Shown here: piece after piece, positions 16,873 through 25,922 of the stretch
Layout: every line of letters begins with the position of its first letter
How positions within the stretch are numbered: position 1 is the first letter of the stretch
DNA from: Pseudotabrizicola sediminis
GTDB lineage: Bacteria; Pseudomonadota; Alphaproteobacteria; Rhodobacterales; Rhodobacteraceae
Assembly: GCF_004745575.1 (NCBI RefSeq)
Contig: NZ_RPEM01000002.1
Span: forward strand, 310,001 to 374,000
Reading direction: 5' to 3'
DNA: 64,000 nt
Position numbers and translations under genes: made by a program
The notes under the pieces: generated by a model
What the model was told of the DNA's origin: nothing
Database searches by the model: none
What the model saw: the letters and a program-made list of their open reading frames with translations, nothing else

Positions 16873-18071
16873 CGCAAAAGCGCCTTGAGGTCGGTGGCGG
16901 GGTCGGCCACCAAAACGGGGTCGGGCGACCGGCCTGCCTCGATCAGCCGCTTGCCCACCATATAGGCGCGGGGGTCGTTCATCGCATCCAGTGCCAGCAG
17001 GCGCAGCCCCTGATAATACCAGAACGACACCGCGCCGCCTTCGCCGGGGCGGGTCACGATGTGGTCATAGCCGGTGTTCAGCCCGGCGATCTGCAGCTTG
17101 CAGTCATACTGATCCGACCAGAACCAAGGGGCCGCCTGATAGCGCGCATTGGCCCCAAGGATGTTGGCCGCCACCACCTCGGCCTGATCGATCGCATTGC
17201 CCACCGATTCCAGCCGCAGCCGCCCCGCCCCCCATGGAAACGACGCGCAATCGCCCGCCGCCCAGACATCCGGGGCCGAGGTGCGGCCACAGGCATCGGT
17301 GGCAATGCCATTGTCGATGGTGATCCCGGCGGCCTCTGCCAGCGCGGTGTTCGGCGTGACCCCCACGCCGACAATCACGAAATCCGCCGCAATCTCGTGC
17401 CCGTCGGACAGCCGCGCGCCGGTGACGCGGTCCATCCCCAGCAACCGCTCCAGCCCGGTCGATTCCAGCAGTCTGACCCCATGCGCGGTGTGCAGCGCGC
17501 GGAAGTAGTCCGAAGTCTCAGGTGCGGCCACCCGCTGCAAGATCCGTGGCGCCATCTCAAGTACCGTCACATCCAGCCCCAGCTTTGCCGCCACCGCCGC
17601 CGCTTCCAGCCCGATATAGCCGCCGCCCACAATCACCACCCGGCGACCGGGCCGGAACTCTGCCCGCATCACATCGACATCGGCCAGCCCGCGCACGGTA
17701 TAGACCCCGGCCAGATCGCCGCCCATCGCGCCGGGCAGGCGGCGGGGCGTTGACCCGGTGGTCAGCGCCAGCGCGTCATAGGCGATAACCTCTGCCCCCA
17801 CCGTCACCGTTTTGGCCAGCGTATCCATCGCCGTCACCGGCGTGCCCAGCCGCAGTTCCACCCGCTGATCGGCCCAGAACTCCGGCGCGCGCAGCCACAG
17901 CCGTTCAGCCGCCATCTGGCCCATCAGATAGGCTTTCGACAGCGGTGGCCGCTGATAGGGCGGGGCTGCTTCCTCACCGATCACGGTGATCGGCCCCGCA
18001 TGCCCAAGGCCCCGCAGCTTTGCCGCCAGCGCCGCACCGGCCTGTCCCGCCCCGATGATTACCACATGCAT
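16869..18071 (-). CDS. FAD-dependent pyridine nucleotide-disulphide reductase, ferredoxin-reductase type
   Basis: The 400-residue flavoprotein has an N-terminal FAD-binding fingerprint (VIIGAGQAGAALA), the Pro-rich YQRPPLSK loop, an NAD(P)H-binding GGGYIGLEAAAVAAKLG near residue 150, the FAD ribityl contact VWAAGDCA near 275, and a C-terminal Reductase_C domain. This is the layout of rhodocoxin/putidaredoxin reductases that pass electrons from NADH to a [2Fe-2S] ferredoxin. ATGs also occur at 18077 and 18095; 18071 has the best spacing to the AGAGGA ribosome site. No ferredoxin or P450 gene is adjacent, so the partner is unknown. It is divergent from the peroxiredoxin gene. Confidence 0.88.
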   Translation of the reverse strand: MHVVIIGAGQAGAALAAKLRGLGHAGPITVIGEEAAPPYQRPPLSKAYLMGQMAAERLWLRAPEFWADQRVELRLGTPVTAMDTLAKTVTVGAEVIAYDALALTTGSTPRRLPGAMGGDLAGVYTVRGLADVDVMRAEFRPGRRVVIVGGGYIGLEAAAVAAKLGLDVTVLEMAPRILQRVAAPETSDYFRALHTAHGVRLLESTGLERLLGMDRVTGARLSDGHEIAADFVIVGVGVTPNTALAEAAGITIDNGIATDACGRTSAPDVWAAGDCASFPWGAGRLRLESVGNAIDQAEVVAANILGANARYQAAPWFWSDQYDCKLQIAGLNTGYDHIVTRPGEGGAVSFWYYQGLRLLALDAMNDPRAYMVGKRLIEAGRSPDPVLVADPATDLKALLR

Positions 18072-18151
18072 GGCCATATTCCTCTGGTCGCCCAACGGGG
18101 CGGACCCTATAACCTGCGCACAAGCAAACGCAACGCGAGAGGGACATGACC

Positions 18152-18640
18152 ATGACGATTTCTGTTGGCGACACGCTGCCAGAGGCCACCCTGATCAAGC
18201 TTGGCGACAAAGGCCCGGAACAGGTGTCGCTGCAAGATCTGGCACAGGGCCGCAAGCTGGTGCTGTTCGCCGTGCCGGGTGCCTTCACGCCGACCTGCAG
18301 TTCGGCCCATGTGCCCAGCTTCATCCGGACCAAGGACCAGTTCACCGCCAAGGGCGTGGATGACATCATCTGCGTGTCGGTCAACGATCCCTTCGTGATG
18401 AAGGCCTGGGGTGAAGCCACCGGCGCCACCGCAGCCGGGGTCACCATGCTCGCCGATGCCGACAGCGCCTTCACCAAGGCGATGGGGCTCGATTTTTCGG
18501 CCGCCCCCGCCGGCCTGATCGCGCGCTCCAAACGCTATGCGCTCTATGCCGAGGATGGCGTTGTGAAACAGCTGCATCTGGAAGAGGCACCGGGCACCTG
18601 CGACATCTCGGGCGGTGAAGCGCTTCTGGCCGCCATCTGA
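18152..18640 (+). CDS. peroxiredoxin (Prx5/AhpE-like redoxin)
   Basis: The 162-residue thioredoxin-fold peroxidase has the peroxidatic Cys in PGAFTPTCS near residue 48 and the family's helix with SVNDPFVMKAWG. Prx5 proteins reduce hydrogen peroxide and alkyl hydroperoxides using glutathione or a thioredoxin system. Another Cys occurs near the C-terminus (APGTCDISG), where atypical 2-Cys members hold a resolving Cys. ATGs at 18146 and 18152 are possible; the GAGGGA site is one base from the first but seven from the second, so 18152 is chosen. It diverges from the FAD reductase by 80 bp, so a shared redox role is possible. Confidence 0.92.
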   Translation: MTISVGDTLPEATLIKLGDKGPEQVSLQDLAQGRKLVLFAVPGAFTPTCSSAHVPSFIRTKDQFTAKGVDDIICVSVNDPFVMKAWGEATGATAAGVTMLADADSAFTKAMGLDFSAAPAGLIARSKRYALYAEDGVVKQLHLEEAPGTCDISGGEALLAAI

Positions 18641-18660
18641 TCCGTCAGGCCACTGTCAAC

Positions 18661-18740
18661 GGCGCGCCCCCTCCCCCTTGTGGGGGGGGTGGGGCACGCC
18701 ACCGACGGCAGGGGTGGGGGGCGCTGCCGCGAAGCGGCAG
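18661..18740. repeat. G-rich hairpins between prx and phhB
   Basis: The 102 bp convergent spacer carries a strong C-run/G-run hairpin (GCCCCCTCCCCC paired with GGGGGGGGTGGGGC, loop TTGT) and, next to phhB, a 7-bp stem CTGCCGC-GAA-GCGGCAG (18724-18740). There is no T-tract, so termination is only possible, not shown. The G-run is eight bases long. Confidence 0.5.
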
Positions 18741-18742
18741 GC

Positions 18743-19036
18743 TCAATACCCCGCCGCCTTGTCCATCCGCCGCGCCAGATCCACATCCAGCCCGGTCAGC
18801 CCGCCCGCATCATGCGTGGTCAGCCGCACCTTGACGGTACGGTAGACGTTCGACCATTCCGGGTGATGGTTCAGCGCCTCGGCATCCTCTGCCACCTGTG
18901 TCATGAAGGCGAAGGCCTGTTTGAAATCCTTGAACAGAAACGTCTTGTCCAGCGCGTCCTTGCCATCTGCCATTTTCCAGCCGGTGCCGAACAGCGGCAG
19001 CAGGGTGTCGCGATCAAGCTCTGTCTTGTCTGTCAT
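18743..19036 (-). CDS. phhB: 4a-hydroxytetrahydrobiopterin dehydratase
   Basis: The 97-residue protein belongs to the PCD/DCoH family: the signature E-x2-N-H-H-P-E-W ([13 protein letters not shown], near residue 53) holds the catalytic histidines, and [12 protein letters not shown] supplies the third His. It dehydrates the 4a-hydroxypterin made by aromatic amino-acid hydroxylases. No phenylalanine hydroxylase gene is visible here, as is frequent; in such genomes other pterin-linked roles (e.g. with the molybdenum cofactor) have been suggested. It is monocistronic-looking, with 48 bp between it and the upstream acyltransferase gene. Confidence 0.95.
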   Translation of the reverse strand: MTDKTELDRDTLLPLFGTGWKMADGKDALDKTFLFKDFKQAFAFMTQVAEDAEALNHHPEWSNVYRTVKVRLTTHDAGGLTGLDVDLARRMDKAAGY

Positions 19037-19084
19037 ATCATCCGATCCTGTCTGCGATTTCTCTGGTCTTCCCGCGCCGCGCTG

Positions 19085-20242
19085 TCAGTCTTCAGACTGC
19101 ACCCGGCGGAACGGGCCGTATTGCGTCAGCACCTCGATCTCTTCATCCACCGCGCGGCGCTCCTCATCTAGATAGCGCGCCACGGCATCGCGAAAGCCCG
19201 CATCGGCAATCCAGTGCAGCGAATGTACCGGGGTGGGCAGATAACCGCGCGCCAGCTTGTGTTCACCCTGCGCCCCGGCCTCGACCCGTTGCAAGCCATG
19301 GGCAATTGCCCAGTCGATCGCCTGATAATAGCACAGCTCGAAATGCAGGCAGGGGTGATCTTCGGCACAGCCCCAATAGCGGCCGAACAGCACATCGCGC
19401 CCGATGAAATTCAACGCCCCGGCCACGGGTCGGTCCCCGTCAAAGGCCAGCACCAGCAGAATGTCATCGCGCATCGTGTCATGAAACCGGGTGAACGCCT
19501 TGCGGGTCAGGTAGGGCGTGCCCCATTTGCGCGCCCCGGTGTCCTGATAAAACGCCCAGAACGCATCCCAATGCGCAGGCTCGATGGCCTCGCCGGTCAG
19601 CGCCCGGATGGTCAGGTTTGAGGCCCGTGCCGTCTCGCGTTCCTTGCGGATCATCTTGCGCTTGCGGCTCGACAGCTGGGCAAGGAAATCGTCGAACGAC
19701 GCGTAGCCGTTGTTTTCCCAGTGAAACTGCTGCGTCACCCGGTGCAACGCGCCCTCCACCCCGGCCAGCGCCTCGGCCTCTTCGCCGGTGCAGAAGGTCA
19801 CGTGCAGCGACGACAGCCGGTTCTTTGCCGCGACCGAAATCGCCGCCGCCAGCAACAGTTCGCGGTGCGCCGCATCGCCCAGAAACCGCCGCCCTGTGGC
19901 GGGCGTGAACGGCACCGCAATCTGCAGCTTGGGATAATAGCGTCCGCCCGCCCGTTCAAACGCCTGCGCCCAGCCGTGGTCAAAGATATATTCGCCCTGT
20001 GAATGGCCTTTCGCATACATCGGCACCGCCGCCACGATCCGCCCCGCCGTCCGCAGCACCAGCGGATGCGCGGTCCACCCGGTCCCCGCGCCGGTCGACC
20101 CCGACGCCTCCAGTGCGTGCAAGAACCGGTAGGTGGTGAACGGGTCCACCGGCCGCCCCGCCGCCTGTTCAGGGGCCGCCACCGCATCCCACTCGGCGGC
20201 GTCAATCTCGGTCAGGCTCTGGTGCAGGGTGATCTCGGTCAT
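19085..20242 (-). CDS. FemAB-like / GNAT acyltransferase (DUF482, COG3146)
   Basis: The 385-residue protein resembles the PF04339 family, a GNAT-related double domain linked to FemAB-type acyl transfer. Family-like features include the N-terminal TEIDAAEWDAV and conserved motifs around SSRKRKMIRKER (residues ~190-203) and EGAQGEHKLARGY near 330. No catalytic mechanism is established for the family; a role in cell-wall or peptide aminoacylation is only a guess. GGAGG eight bases upstream supports the ATG at 20242 rather than 20272. It lies between the glycerophosphodiesterase and phhB on the same strand; its start is 79 bp past the former's stop. Confidence 0.85.
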   Translation of the reverse strand: MTEITLHQSLTEIDAAEWDAVAAPEQAAGRPVDPFTTYRFLHALEASGSTGAGTGWTAHPLVLRTAGRIVAAVPMYAKGHSQGEYIFDHGWAQAFERAGGRYYPKLQIAVPFTPATGRRFLGDAAHRELLLAAAISVAAKNRLSSLHVTFCTGEEAEALAGVEGALHRVTQQFHWENNGYASFDDFLAQLSSRKRKMIRKERETARASNLTIRALTGEAIEPAHWDAFWAFYQDTGARKWGTPYLTRKAFTRFHDTMRDDILLVLAFDGDRPVAGALNFIGRDVLFGRYWGCAEDHPCLHFELCYYQAIDWAIAHGLQRVEAGAQGEHKLARGYLPTPVHSLHWIADAGFRDAVARYLDEERRAVDEEIEVLTQYGPFRRVQSED

Positions 20243-20321
20243 GGGTCCGCCCCTCCGGGCTTGGCCGGACATGCTGTGGCGCCGGGCTTGCCCGCATAGA
20301 CTGTGCCGCCCGCCCGCAAAT

Positions 20322-21095
20322 TCAAGCGGGCAGCGCGCTCAGATAGCCCTCAAACGTCACATTCGCCGCGTATCGCCGCGCCATCGCCTCTTGTTCGGGC
20401 GTGCGGATGGTCCAGCACAGCACCGGCACCCCCGCCGCCCGCAAGGCCAGCACGCGCGGGCGGGTCAGGTCATTGTCCTGATGGCTGATGAATGTCGCCC
20501 CCACCCGGTCAAAATCCGGGATCTCGCGCAGATGGTCGCAAACCTCGGCAGGCACCGGCGCCCAGTCGTCAGGATCGAACGCCGACGTCGTCAGCCCCCG
20601 CGCCACATCCGGCGCCAGCCGCGCCATCTGCGCCACGGCATGCGGGTTGAACGACATCACCGCCACCTCGCCGCCATACCCGGCCAGCGCCTGCGCCACC
20701 GCAGCCTCCAGCCGCCCGTCCGTTTCGCCCATCGCCCCGGTCTGATCCTTGATCTCGATCAGCAGCGGCACCCGGCCCGCCACCATGCCCAGCACGGCCC
20801 CCAGCGTCGGAATGGTATCCGTCCCACCGGTCAGCTCCATCTGGCCCAGATCGGCAGCGGTGCGGGCACAGACCGGCCCACGCTCTGCAGTCAGCCGGTC
20901 CAGATCATCATCATGAAACACCATCGCCACGCCATCGGCCGACAGCTGCACATCGACTTCGATGGCATAGCCCGCCGCCACCGCCGCGCGGATTGCGGCA
21001 GGGCTGTTCTCGGTCCGCCCCTGTGCGCGGTCATGCAGGGCGCGGTGCGTCACCGGCAGGCGCAGGAAACCGGCGGGCAGGGCGGGGCGCGTCAT
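20322..21095 (-). CDS. glycerophosphodiester phosphodiesterase family protein
   Basis: The 257-residue cytoplasmic TIM-barrel protein has the GDPD signature: THR near residue 16 (catalytic His/Arg), ENSPAAIRAAVAAG (Glu), IEVDVQLSADG (Glu-x-Asp) and the metal/catalytic His in VFHDDDLDRLT. The enzymes split glycerophosphodiesters to glycerol-3-phosphate and an alcohol. The ATG at 21095 lies one base after the RidA stop, which indicates coupled translation; an ATG at 21104 inside ridA is less likely. There is no signal peptide, so it acts in the cytoplasm. Confidence 0.92.
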   Translation of the reverse strand: MTRPALPAGFLRLPVTHRALHDRAQGRTENSPAAIRAAVAAGYAIEVDVQLSADGVAMVFHDDDLDRLTAERGPVCARTAADLGQMELTGGTDTIPTLGAVLGMVAGRVPLLIEIKDQTGAMGETDGRLEAAVAQALAGYGGEVAVMSFNPHAVAQMARLAPDVARGLTTSAFDPDDWAPVPAEVCDHLREIPDFDRVGATFISHQDNDLTRPRVLALRAAGVPVLCWTIRTPEQEAMARRYAANVTFEGYLSALPA

Positions 21096-21096
21096 G

Positions 21097-21558
21097 TCAG
21101 GCAATCTCGAACACCGCCTCGATCTCTACCGCCACACCGAATGGCAAAGACGCCGCCGACACCGCAGACCGCGCATGTCGCCCGGCATCGCCCAGCACCG
21201 CCACCATGAAATCCGACGCGCCGTTGATCACCTTCGGCTGGTCCACGAAATCGGGGCCCGAGTTCACAAAGCCCACCAGCTTCACCAGCCGCACCACCCG
21301 GTCAATGTCGCCGCCCGTCGCCGCCTTCACCTGCGCGAGCAGCGAAATGGCACAGGCCTTCGCCGCCTCGGCCCCCTGTTCGACAGTCAGATCCGCCCCC
21401 AGCTTGCCCTTGATCAGACCCGCTGCCGTCTGGCTGATCTGGCCCGAAATGAACACCTGTTTGCCGCTGATCACCCAAGGCACATAATTCGCCGCCGGGG
21501 CAGGCGCATCGGGCAGGGTGACGCCAAGTTCGGCAAGGCGGGCTTCGATCTTCGACAT
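21097..21558 (-). CDS. ridA: RidA-family protein
   Basis: RidA proteins hydrolyse reactive enamine/imine intermediates made by PLP enzymes. The 153-residue product has the longer N-terminus of the YjgH/TdcF-like subclass. QVFISGQISQTAAG and the trimer-forming helices are visible, with the conserved region around VEIEAVFEIA at the end. Because it is longer than the classic 128-residue RidA and lacks a clear CRPAR-type Arg, it could belong to another Rid subfamily. GGAGGAACC precedes the ATG. It starts the ridA-GDPD pair on the minus strand. Confidence 0.85.
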   Translation of the reverse strand: MSKIEARLAELGVTLPDAPAPAANYVPWVISGKQVFISGQISQTAAGLIKGKLGADLTVEQGAEAAKACAISLLAQVKAATGGDIDRVVRLVKLVGFVNSGPDFVDQPKVINGASDFMVAVLGDAGRHARSAVSAASLPFGVAVEIEAVFEIA

Positions 21559-21820
21559 CGGTGGTTCCTCCGTTTGGTTTGCCGCAAGCTAACGGCCCCA
21601 CCCGGCGGCGGCAAGGCCGCGATGATTTATCACACGACATATCAACGGCCTGCCACGCCCGCCAAGGCGCCACACTTCCGGCCAAAGCCCGCCGGATTGC
21701 CGGGCGCACGTTGTAATCCAACGCCCCGGCCTATATCAAAACCACAAGACCGCAGACCGACCCACCGGGTGTGCCGCGCAGCAACGCCCGACCTGCTGGC
21801 AAAATGATTGGCCCTGACGC

Positions 21821-22570
21821 ATGATCTTTTCTTCTTCCCGCATCCTTGCCTGCGCCGCGCTGGTCCTGCTGGCCGCCTGCGCGCAAAAGCCCGCTCCGGC
21901 AGGTTTCACCGACCCGATGGAGGCCGAAAACCGCGAGATCCACGCCTTTAACCGCAGCGTCGACAACGCCATCCTGCGTCCGGTGTCCGGCGCCTTTGGC
22001 GACGGCCCGCCCGGCCCCGTGATGCAGGGCGTGATCAATTTCGCGCAGAACCTTGATGCGCCCGGTGCCGTGGTCAACAACCTGCTGCAGGGCCGCCCGC
22101 ATTTCGCCGCCGAAAACACCCTGCGCTTTGCGCTGAACACCATTGTCGGCATCGGCGGCCTGTTCGACCCCGCCACCGCCATCGGGCTGCACGGCAAGCC
22201 CACCGATTTCGGCGAAACCCTGCATGTCTGGGGCGCCGGAGAGGGGAATTACGTCGAGCTTCCCTTCCTCGGCCCGTCAACGGAGCGCGATATGATCGGC
22301 AAGATTGTCGATATCCCGCTCAACCCGCTGCGCTATGTTTTGCCCAAGCCCGAAGAGAACATCGTGCCGCTGGCAAAGCTGGCATCAAGCCTTGGTGATC
22401 GGGCGCGCTATTCCTCGACAGTCGACTCGGTTCTGTATGACAGTGCAGACAGCTATGCGCAGTCCCGTCTGCTCTATCTGCAAAACCGTCGCTTTGAACT
22501 GGGGCAAACCACCGGCACCGCCGGGGACGATGCCTTTGAAGACCCGTATGAGGATATCTATGGCCAATGA
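21821..22570 (+). CDS. mlaA: MlaA (VacJ) phospholipid-transport lipoprotein
   Basis: MlaA sits in the outer membrane and, with porins, removes phospholipids from its outer leaflet. The 249-residue product has a lipoprotein signal (lipobox LAAC, Cys near residue 20), then the family's DPMEAENREIHAFNRSVD, the helical ring region with LLQGRPHFAAENTLRFALNT, GIGGLFDPATAIGL, and DFGETLHVWGAGEGNYVELPFLGPST. The C-terminal tail ends in an acidic DDAFEDPYEDIY. mlaC overlaps its last 11 bases. The 262 bp upstream spacer, shared with divergent ridA, should hold promoters, but I see no clear -35/-10 pair. Confidence 0.94.
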   Translation: MIFSSSRILACAALVLLAACAQKPAPAGFTDPMEAENREIHAFNRSVDNAILRPVSGAFGDGPPGPVMQGVINFAQNLDAPGAVVNNLLQGRPHFAAENTLRFALNTIVGIGGLFDPATAIGLHGKPTDFGETLHVWGAGEGNYVELPFLGPSTERDMIGKIVDIPLNPLRYVLPKPEENIVPLAKLASSLGDRARYSSTVDSVLYDSADSYAQSRLLYLQNRRFELGQTTGTAGDDAFEDPYEDIYGQ

Positions 22571-23171
22571 CAGGTTGATCATCACACGTCGCGGCTTTGG
22601 CATCGGCCTGGTCGGCGGCGCGGCTGCCCTTGCCATGCCCTTGCCCGCCGCCGCCCTGACGGTCGATCAGGCCCGCGCTCTGGTCGGCAAGGCCGTGGCC
22701 GATGTCAACGCCACCATCAACTCGGGCAAATCCGCCTCTGCCATGTACGGTGATTTTGAACGCATCTTCGCCCGCTACGCCGATGTGCCCACCATCTCCC
22801 GTTCCGCCCTCGGTCCCGCCGCACGCGGGGCGTCGCGCGCGCAACTCACCGCCTTTACCACCGCTTACCAAAGCTACATCGCCCGCAAATACGGCGCGCG
22901 CTTCCGCGAATTCATCGGCGGCCAGATCGAGGTGACGGGCGCCCGCGCCGTCAAAAGCTATTTCGAGGTGATCTCGGTCGCCAAACTGCGCGGCCAGGCC
23001 CCGTTCGACCTGCGCTGGCACGTGTCGGACAAATCCGGCAAGGATCTGTTCTTCAACATCATCATCGAAGGCGTGAACATGCTGGCCAGCGAACGCACCG
23101 AAATCGGCGCCATGCTCGACCGCCGCCGGGGCGACATCAACGGGCTGATCGAGGATATGAAATCGGCCTGA
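22560..23171 (+). CDS. mlaC: MlaC-like periplasmic phospholipid-binding protein
   Basis: This 203-residue product follows mlaA with an 11-base overlap, so the two are translationally coupled. The N-terminus ITRRGFGIGLVGGAAALAM has a twin-arginine pair and a hydrophobic stretch, so export could be by Tat instead of Sec; many MlaC proteins use Sec. The mature part matches the MlaC/Ttg2D fold, with FERIFARYADVPTISRSALG and YGARFREFIGGQIEVTGARAV. MlaC shuttles phospholipids between MlaA and the inner-membrane MlaFEDB complex, whose genes are not in the window. A terminator follows 26 bp downstream. Confidence 0.9.
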   Translation: MANDRLIITRRGFGIGLVGGAAALAMPLPAAALTVDQARALVGKAVADVNATINSGKSASAMYGDFERIFARYADVPTISRSALGPAARGASRAQLTAFTTAYQSYIARKYGARFREFIGGQIEVTGARAVKSYFEVISVAKLRGQAPFDLRWHVSDKSGKDLFFNIIIEGVNMLASERTEIGAMLDRRRGDINGLIEDMKSA

Positions 23172-23196
23172 GGGCGCGGCGCAACGTCAAGACACC

Positions 23197-23240
23197 AACG
23201 CCGACCCCCGCAAAAGCGGCGGGCCGGCGTTTTGGTTTTG
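23197..23240 (+). terminator. rho-independent terminator after mlaC
   Basis: A strong stem (AACGCCG...CGGCGTT plus an inner CCGC-AAAA-GCGG hairpin) is followed by TTTTGGTTTT, 26 bp after the mlaC stop. The rest of the convergent spacer up to 23415 contains only a second GC hairpin near 23288-23304 and no gene. Confidence 0.85.
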
Positions 23241-23415
23241 GGGGGAATTCCTGAAAAACATACCAGCCGAAGATGTCTCCCTCCACCGGGGGCGGCCCCC
23301 GCCATGCCATAGTGCAACACAGCGTAAAAAAATTCGCTTGAGAAATCTAACCCGCTGCGATCAAACACATTGGGCAACTTTCCCCCTGTGTTGCAAGCCC
23401 CTCAAACAGCTCCCC

Positions 23416-25719
23416 TCAGTTCCCGAACCCGCCCAGCACGTCCCGCAGGATCTGGTTCACCAGATCGCCACCCTCCATCACCGGCCCCTCATTGACCCAG
23501 TCATCCGGCACCGGCCCGTCATAGATGATCACATCCTGCGTCGGCATTTCTGCCTGCCAGCCGCCGCCAGTGTCGAAATTGTCCTGCGGCCCCGCGCTGG
23601 GCGATTGTCCGTCGGCCATCACATTGGGCGAGGGCGCGTAATAGCCACCGGGCGGCGATTTCGGCTCGGGGATCAGCATCGCCAGCGGCTGCGGTTGCAG
23701 GCCGTCATGCACCCGCACCATCACCTCGCGCCAGATTTCCGCTGGCAGGCCACCGCCCGTCACCCCGGTCAGGGGCGCGTTGTCATCATTGCCCATCCAG
23801 ACGCCCGCGACATAATCGGCGGTGAAGCCCAGGAACCACGCATCGCGCGCCGCTTGGGTCGTGCCGGTCTTGCCCGCCGCCTGCCAGCCGGGAATGCGGG
23901 CCCGCGTGCCGGTGCCGTCTTCGATCACCCGGTTCATCATATAGGTCAGGTACAGCGCCGCATCCTCGCTGATCACCCGCTCTCCCAACCCGCCGGCAGC
24001 ACCCAGCAGCACGTCATCCTCGCCCTGCAACCGCAGTTCCACCAGCCCGTAGGGCGTCACCGACGACCCGCCGTTCAGAATGCCGGCATAGGCCCCCGAC
24101 ATTTCCAGCAAGGATGATTCCGACGCACCCAGCGCCAGCGCCGGACCATCGGCCAAGGCCGAGACGATGCCGAACCCGTTCGCCACCTTCCGCACCTCAT
24201 CACGCCCCACCGCTTCCGATACCCGGACGGCAGGGATGTTGCGGCTTTCGGCAAGCGCCTGGCTCAGCGTGATCATCCCCTTGAACTGGTTGTCGTAATT
24301 CTTCGGCGTCCAGGCCCCCGATCCGGGAATGTTGATGGTCAGCGGCGTGTCTTCAACATAATCCGCCGGGGTAAAGCCCAGATCCATCGCCGCCGCATAG
24401 GCAAAGGGCTTGAAGCTGGACCCGGTCTGCCGTTTGGCCTGCGTCGCGCGGTTGAAGCTGCCCGCAGCCACCTGCTCGCGCCCGCCGACCATGGCGCGCA
24501 CCGCGCCATCGGCAGACATCACCACAATGGCCGCCTGCGCTTTCGACCCTTCCTTCACCTTGGTCTCAAAAATGAACCTCAACGCCTCTTCCGACGCCTT
24601 CTGCAACCGCTGGTCCATCGTCGTGCGGATGATCACATCTTCGGTGGTGTGCGACGACAGAAAGCTGGGCGTCGATTCCATGACCCAATCTGCAAAGGCC
24701 CCGCCCGATTGCGTCTCTGCCGCCTTTGACAGCCGCGCCGGGTTGGCCCGCGCATCCGCCGCCTGTGCAGGCGTCAGATAGCCCTGTTCCTCCATCAGCG
24801 CGACGACCACATTGGCCCGCTCCTGCGACCGCTGCAGGTTGTTGGTGGGCGCAAAGCGCGACGGCGCGGTCAGCAATCCGGCCAGCATGGCGGCCTCGGC
24901 GGGCCCCACCTCATTGGCGGATTTGCCGAAATAGCGCTGCGCCGCCGCTTCGAACCCGCGCGCGCCTGCGCCCATATAGGTGCGGTTCAGATAGATCGTC
25001 AGGATCTGCTCTTTGGTGTACTTGACCTCCATCGCCATCGCGTAGGGGATCTCTTTGACCTTGCGCCAGACCCCGCCGCTGCGGCAGTCCTGTTCGTATG
25101 CGGCCTCATTCTTCCAGTCGGCGGGGTTGTAGGGCACGCCGATGCACAGCAGCTTGGCAACCTGCTGGGTGATGGTGGACCCGCCGTTGCCCGACAACGG
25201 CCCGCGCCCTTCGCTCAGGTTGATGCGGACGGCGCCCGCAATGCCGCGCGGGCTGACGCCGAAATGGCGGTAAAACCGCTTGTCCTCGGTCGAGATCACC
25301 GCGTTGCGCAGATGGGGTGAGACGTTTTCTGCCGTGATCTGGCCGCCAAACGTCTCGCCGCGCCAGGCAAAGACCTGCCCGTCACGGTCCAGCATGGTGA
25401 CAGACCCGCGCGCGCGCCCGTCCAGCAGCTCGGCCACGGGGGGCAGCTGGCTGTAGAAATAGAACACGGTCAGCCCCAGCACCATGCCCACCACCGCGCC
25501 CACGCGCCAGGTGACACCCCACAGCACCCGCCAGATCAGCCGCCACAGCCCAAGGATCAGCCCCACCACCAGCCCGTGCTGGCGCCTTGGTTTGCGCGGC
25601 GCAGGCTTGCGGGGCTCGGGTTTGCGCGGCCCACCGCCGCCCGAGCCGGACCTTGCAGGCGCCGCCCCATAGCGTTTGTCTGCGGTCAGAGATCCGCGCC
25701 CTTTGCCCGATGTCGCCAT
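23416..25719 (-). CDS. mrcA: penicillin-binding protein 1A (bifunctional transglycosylase/transpeptidase)
   Basis: This class A PBP polymerises lipid II and cross-links the glycan. In the ~767-residue product a basic, Pro/Lys-rich cytoplasmic tail (first 50 residues) precedes one membrane helix (~60-90). The GT51 domain shows STEDKRFYRHFG (catalytic Glu near 143), GGSTITQQVAK and the EAAMLAGLL segment. The transpeptidase domain has SxxK as GSSFKPF (Ser near 436), SRN and KTGT (near 618). The C-terminus is long, Pro/Gly-rich and acidic. A GTG at 25740 also lies in frame, but the ATG at 25719 is preferred. Confidence 0.95.
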   Translation of the reverse strand: MATSGKGRGSLTADKRYGAAPARSGSGGGGPRKPEPRKPAPRKPRRQHGLVVGLILGLWRLIWRVLWGVTWRVGAVVGMVLGLTVFYFYSQLPPVAELLDGRARGSVTMLDRDGQVFAWRGETFGGQITAENVSPHLRNAVISTEDKRFYRHFGVSPRGIAGAVRINLSEGRGPLSGNGGSTITQQVAKLLCIGVPYNPADWKNEAAYEQDCRSGGVWRKVKEIPYAMAMEVKYTKEQILTIYLNRTYMGAGARGFEAAAQRYFGKSANEVGPAEAAMLAGLLTAPSRFAPTNNLQRSQERANVVVALMEEQGYLTPAQAADARANPARLSKAAETQSGGAFADWVMESTPSFLSSHTTEDVIIRTTMDQRLQKASEEALRFIFETKVKEGSKAQAAIVVMSADGAVRAMVGGREQVAAGSFNRATQAKRQTGSSFKPFAYAAAMDLGFTPADYVEDTPLTINIPGSGAWTPKNYDNQFKGMITLSQALAESRNIPAVRVSEAVGRDEVRKVANGFGIVSALADGPALALGASESSLLEMSGAYAGILNGGSSVTPYGLVELRLQGEDDVLLGAAGGLGERVISEDAALYLTYMMNRVIEDGTGTRARIPGWQAAGKTGTTQAARDAWFLGFTADYVAGVWMGNDDNAPLTGVTGGGLPAEIWREVMVRVHDGLQPQPLAMLIPEPKSPPGGYYAPSPNVMADGQSPSAGPQDNFDTGGGWQAEMPTQDVIIYDGPVPDDWVNEGPVMEGGDLVNQILRDVLGGFGN

Positions 25720-25836
25720 AGCCTGCCCAACCGCTTTCACGTGCTCTTTTGCCCGACTCTAGTCCGGATTTTACCGATTGTGGAGAGCGCGGAGTCACGA
25801 TTCAGATATGTGATAAGCCTAATTTTTAATCAAAGC

Positions 25837-25860
25837 GCACAATAAGTATAAATTTTGTGC
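25837..25860. promoter_or_regulatory. AT-rich 24-bp palindrome, candidate operator
   Basis: The site reads GCACAA, 12 AT-rich bases, then TTGTGC. It sits in an unusually AT-rich stretch of the PBP1A/glnK intergenic region, about 120 bp before the glnK start. The half-sites recall NtrC half-sites (GCAC/GTGC), but the spacing is longer than the usual NtrC box. Function is unproven. Confidence 0.4.
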
Positions 25861-25922
25861 AGTAAGCCGCGCTTTCAGGCAAACATCCGCCGCCGGTTTC
25901 TTGTTCTGCCCGTTCGAAAGGC

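Noticed and set aside
18743-19036. Phenylalanine catabolic cluster
   Set aside because: phhB stands alone; no phenylalanine hydroxylase or homogentisate genes are in the window.
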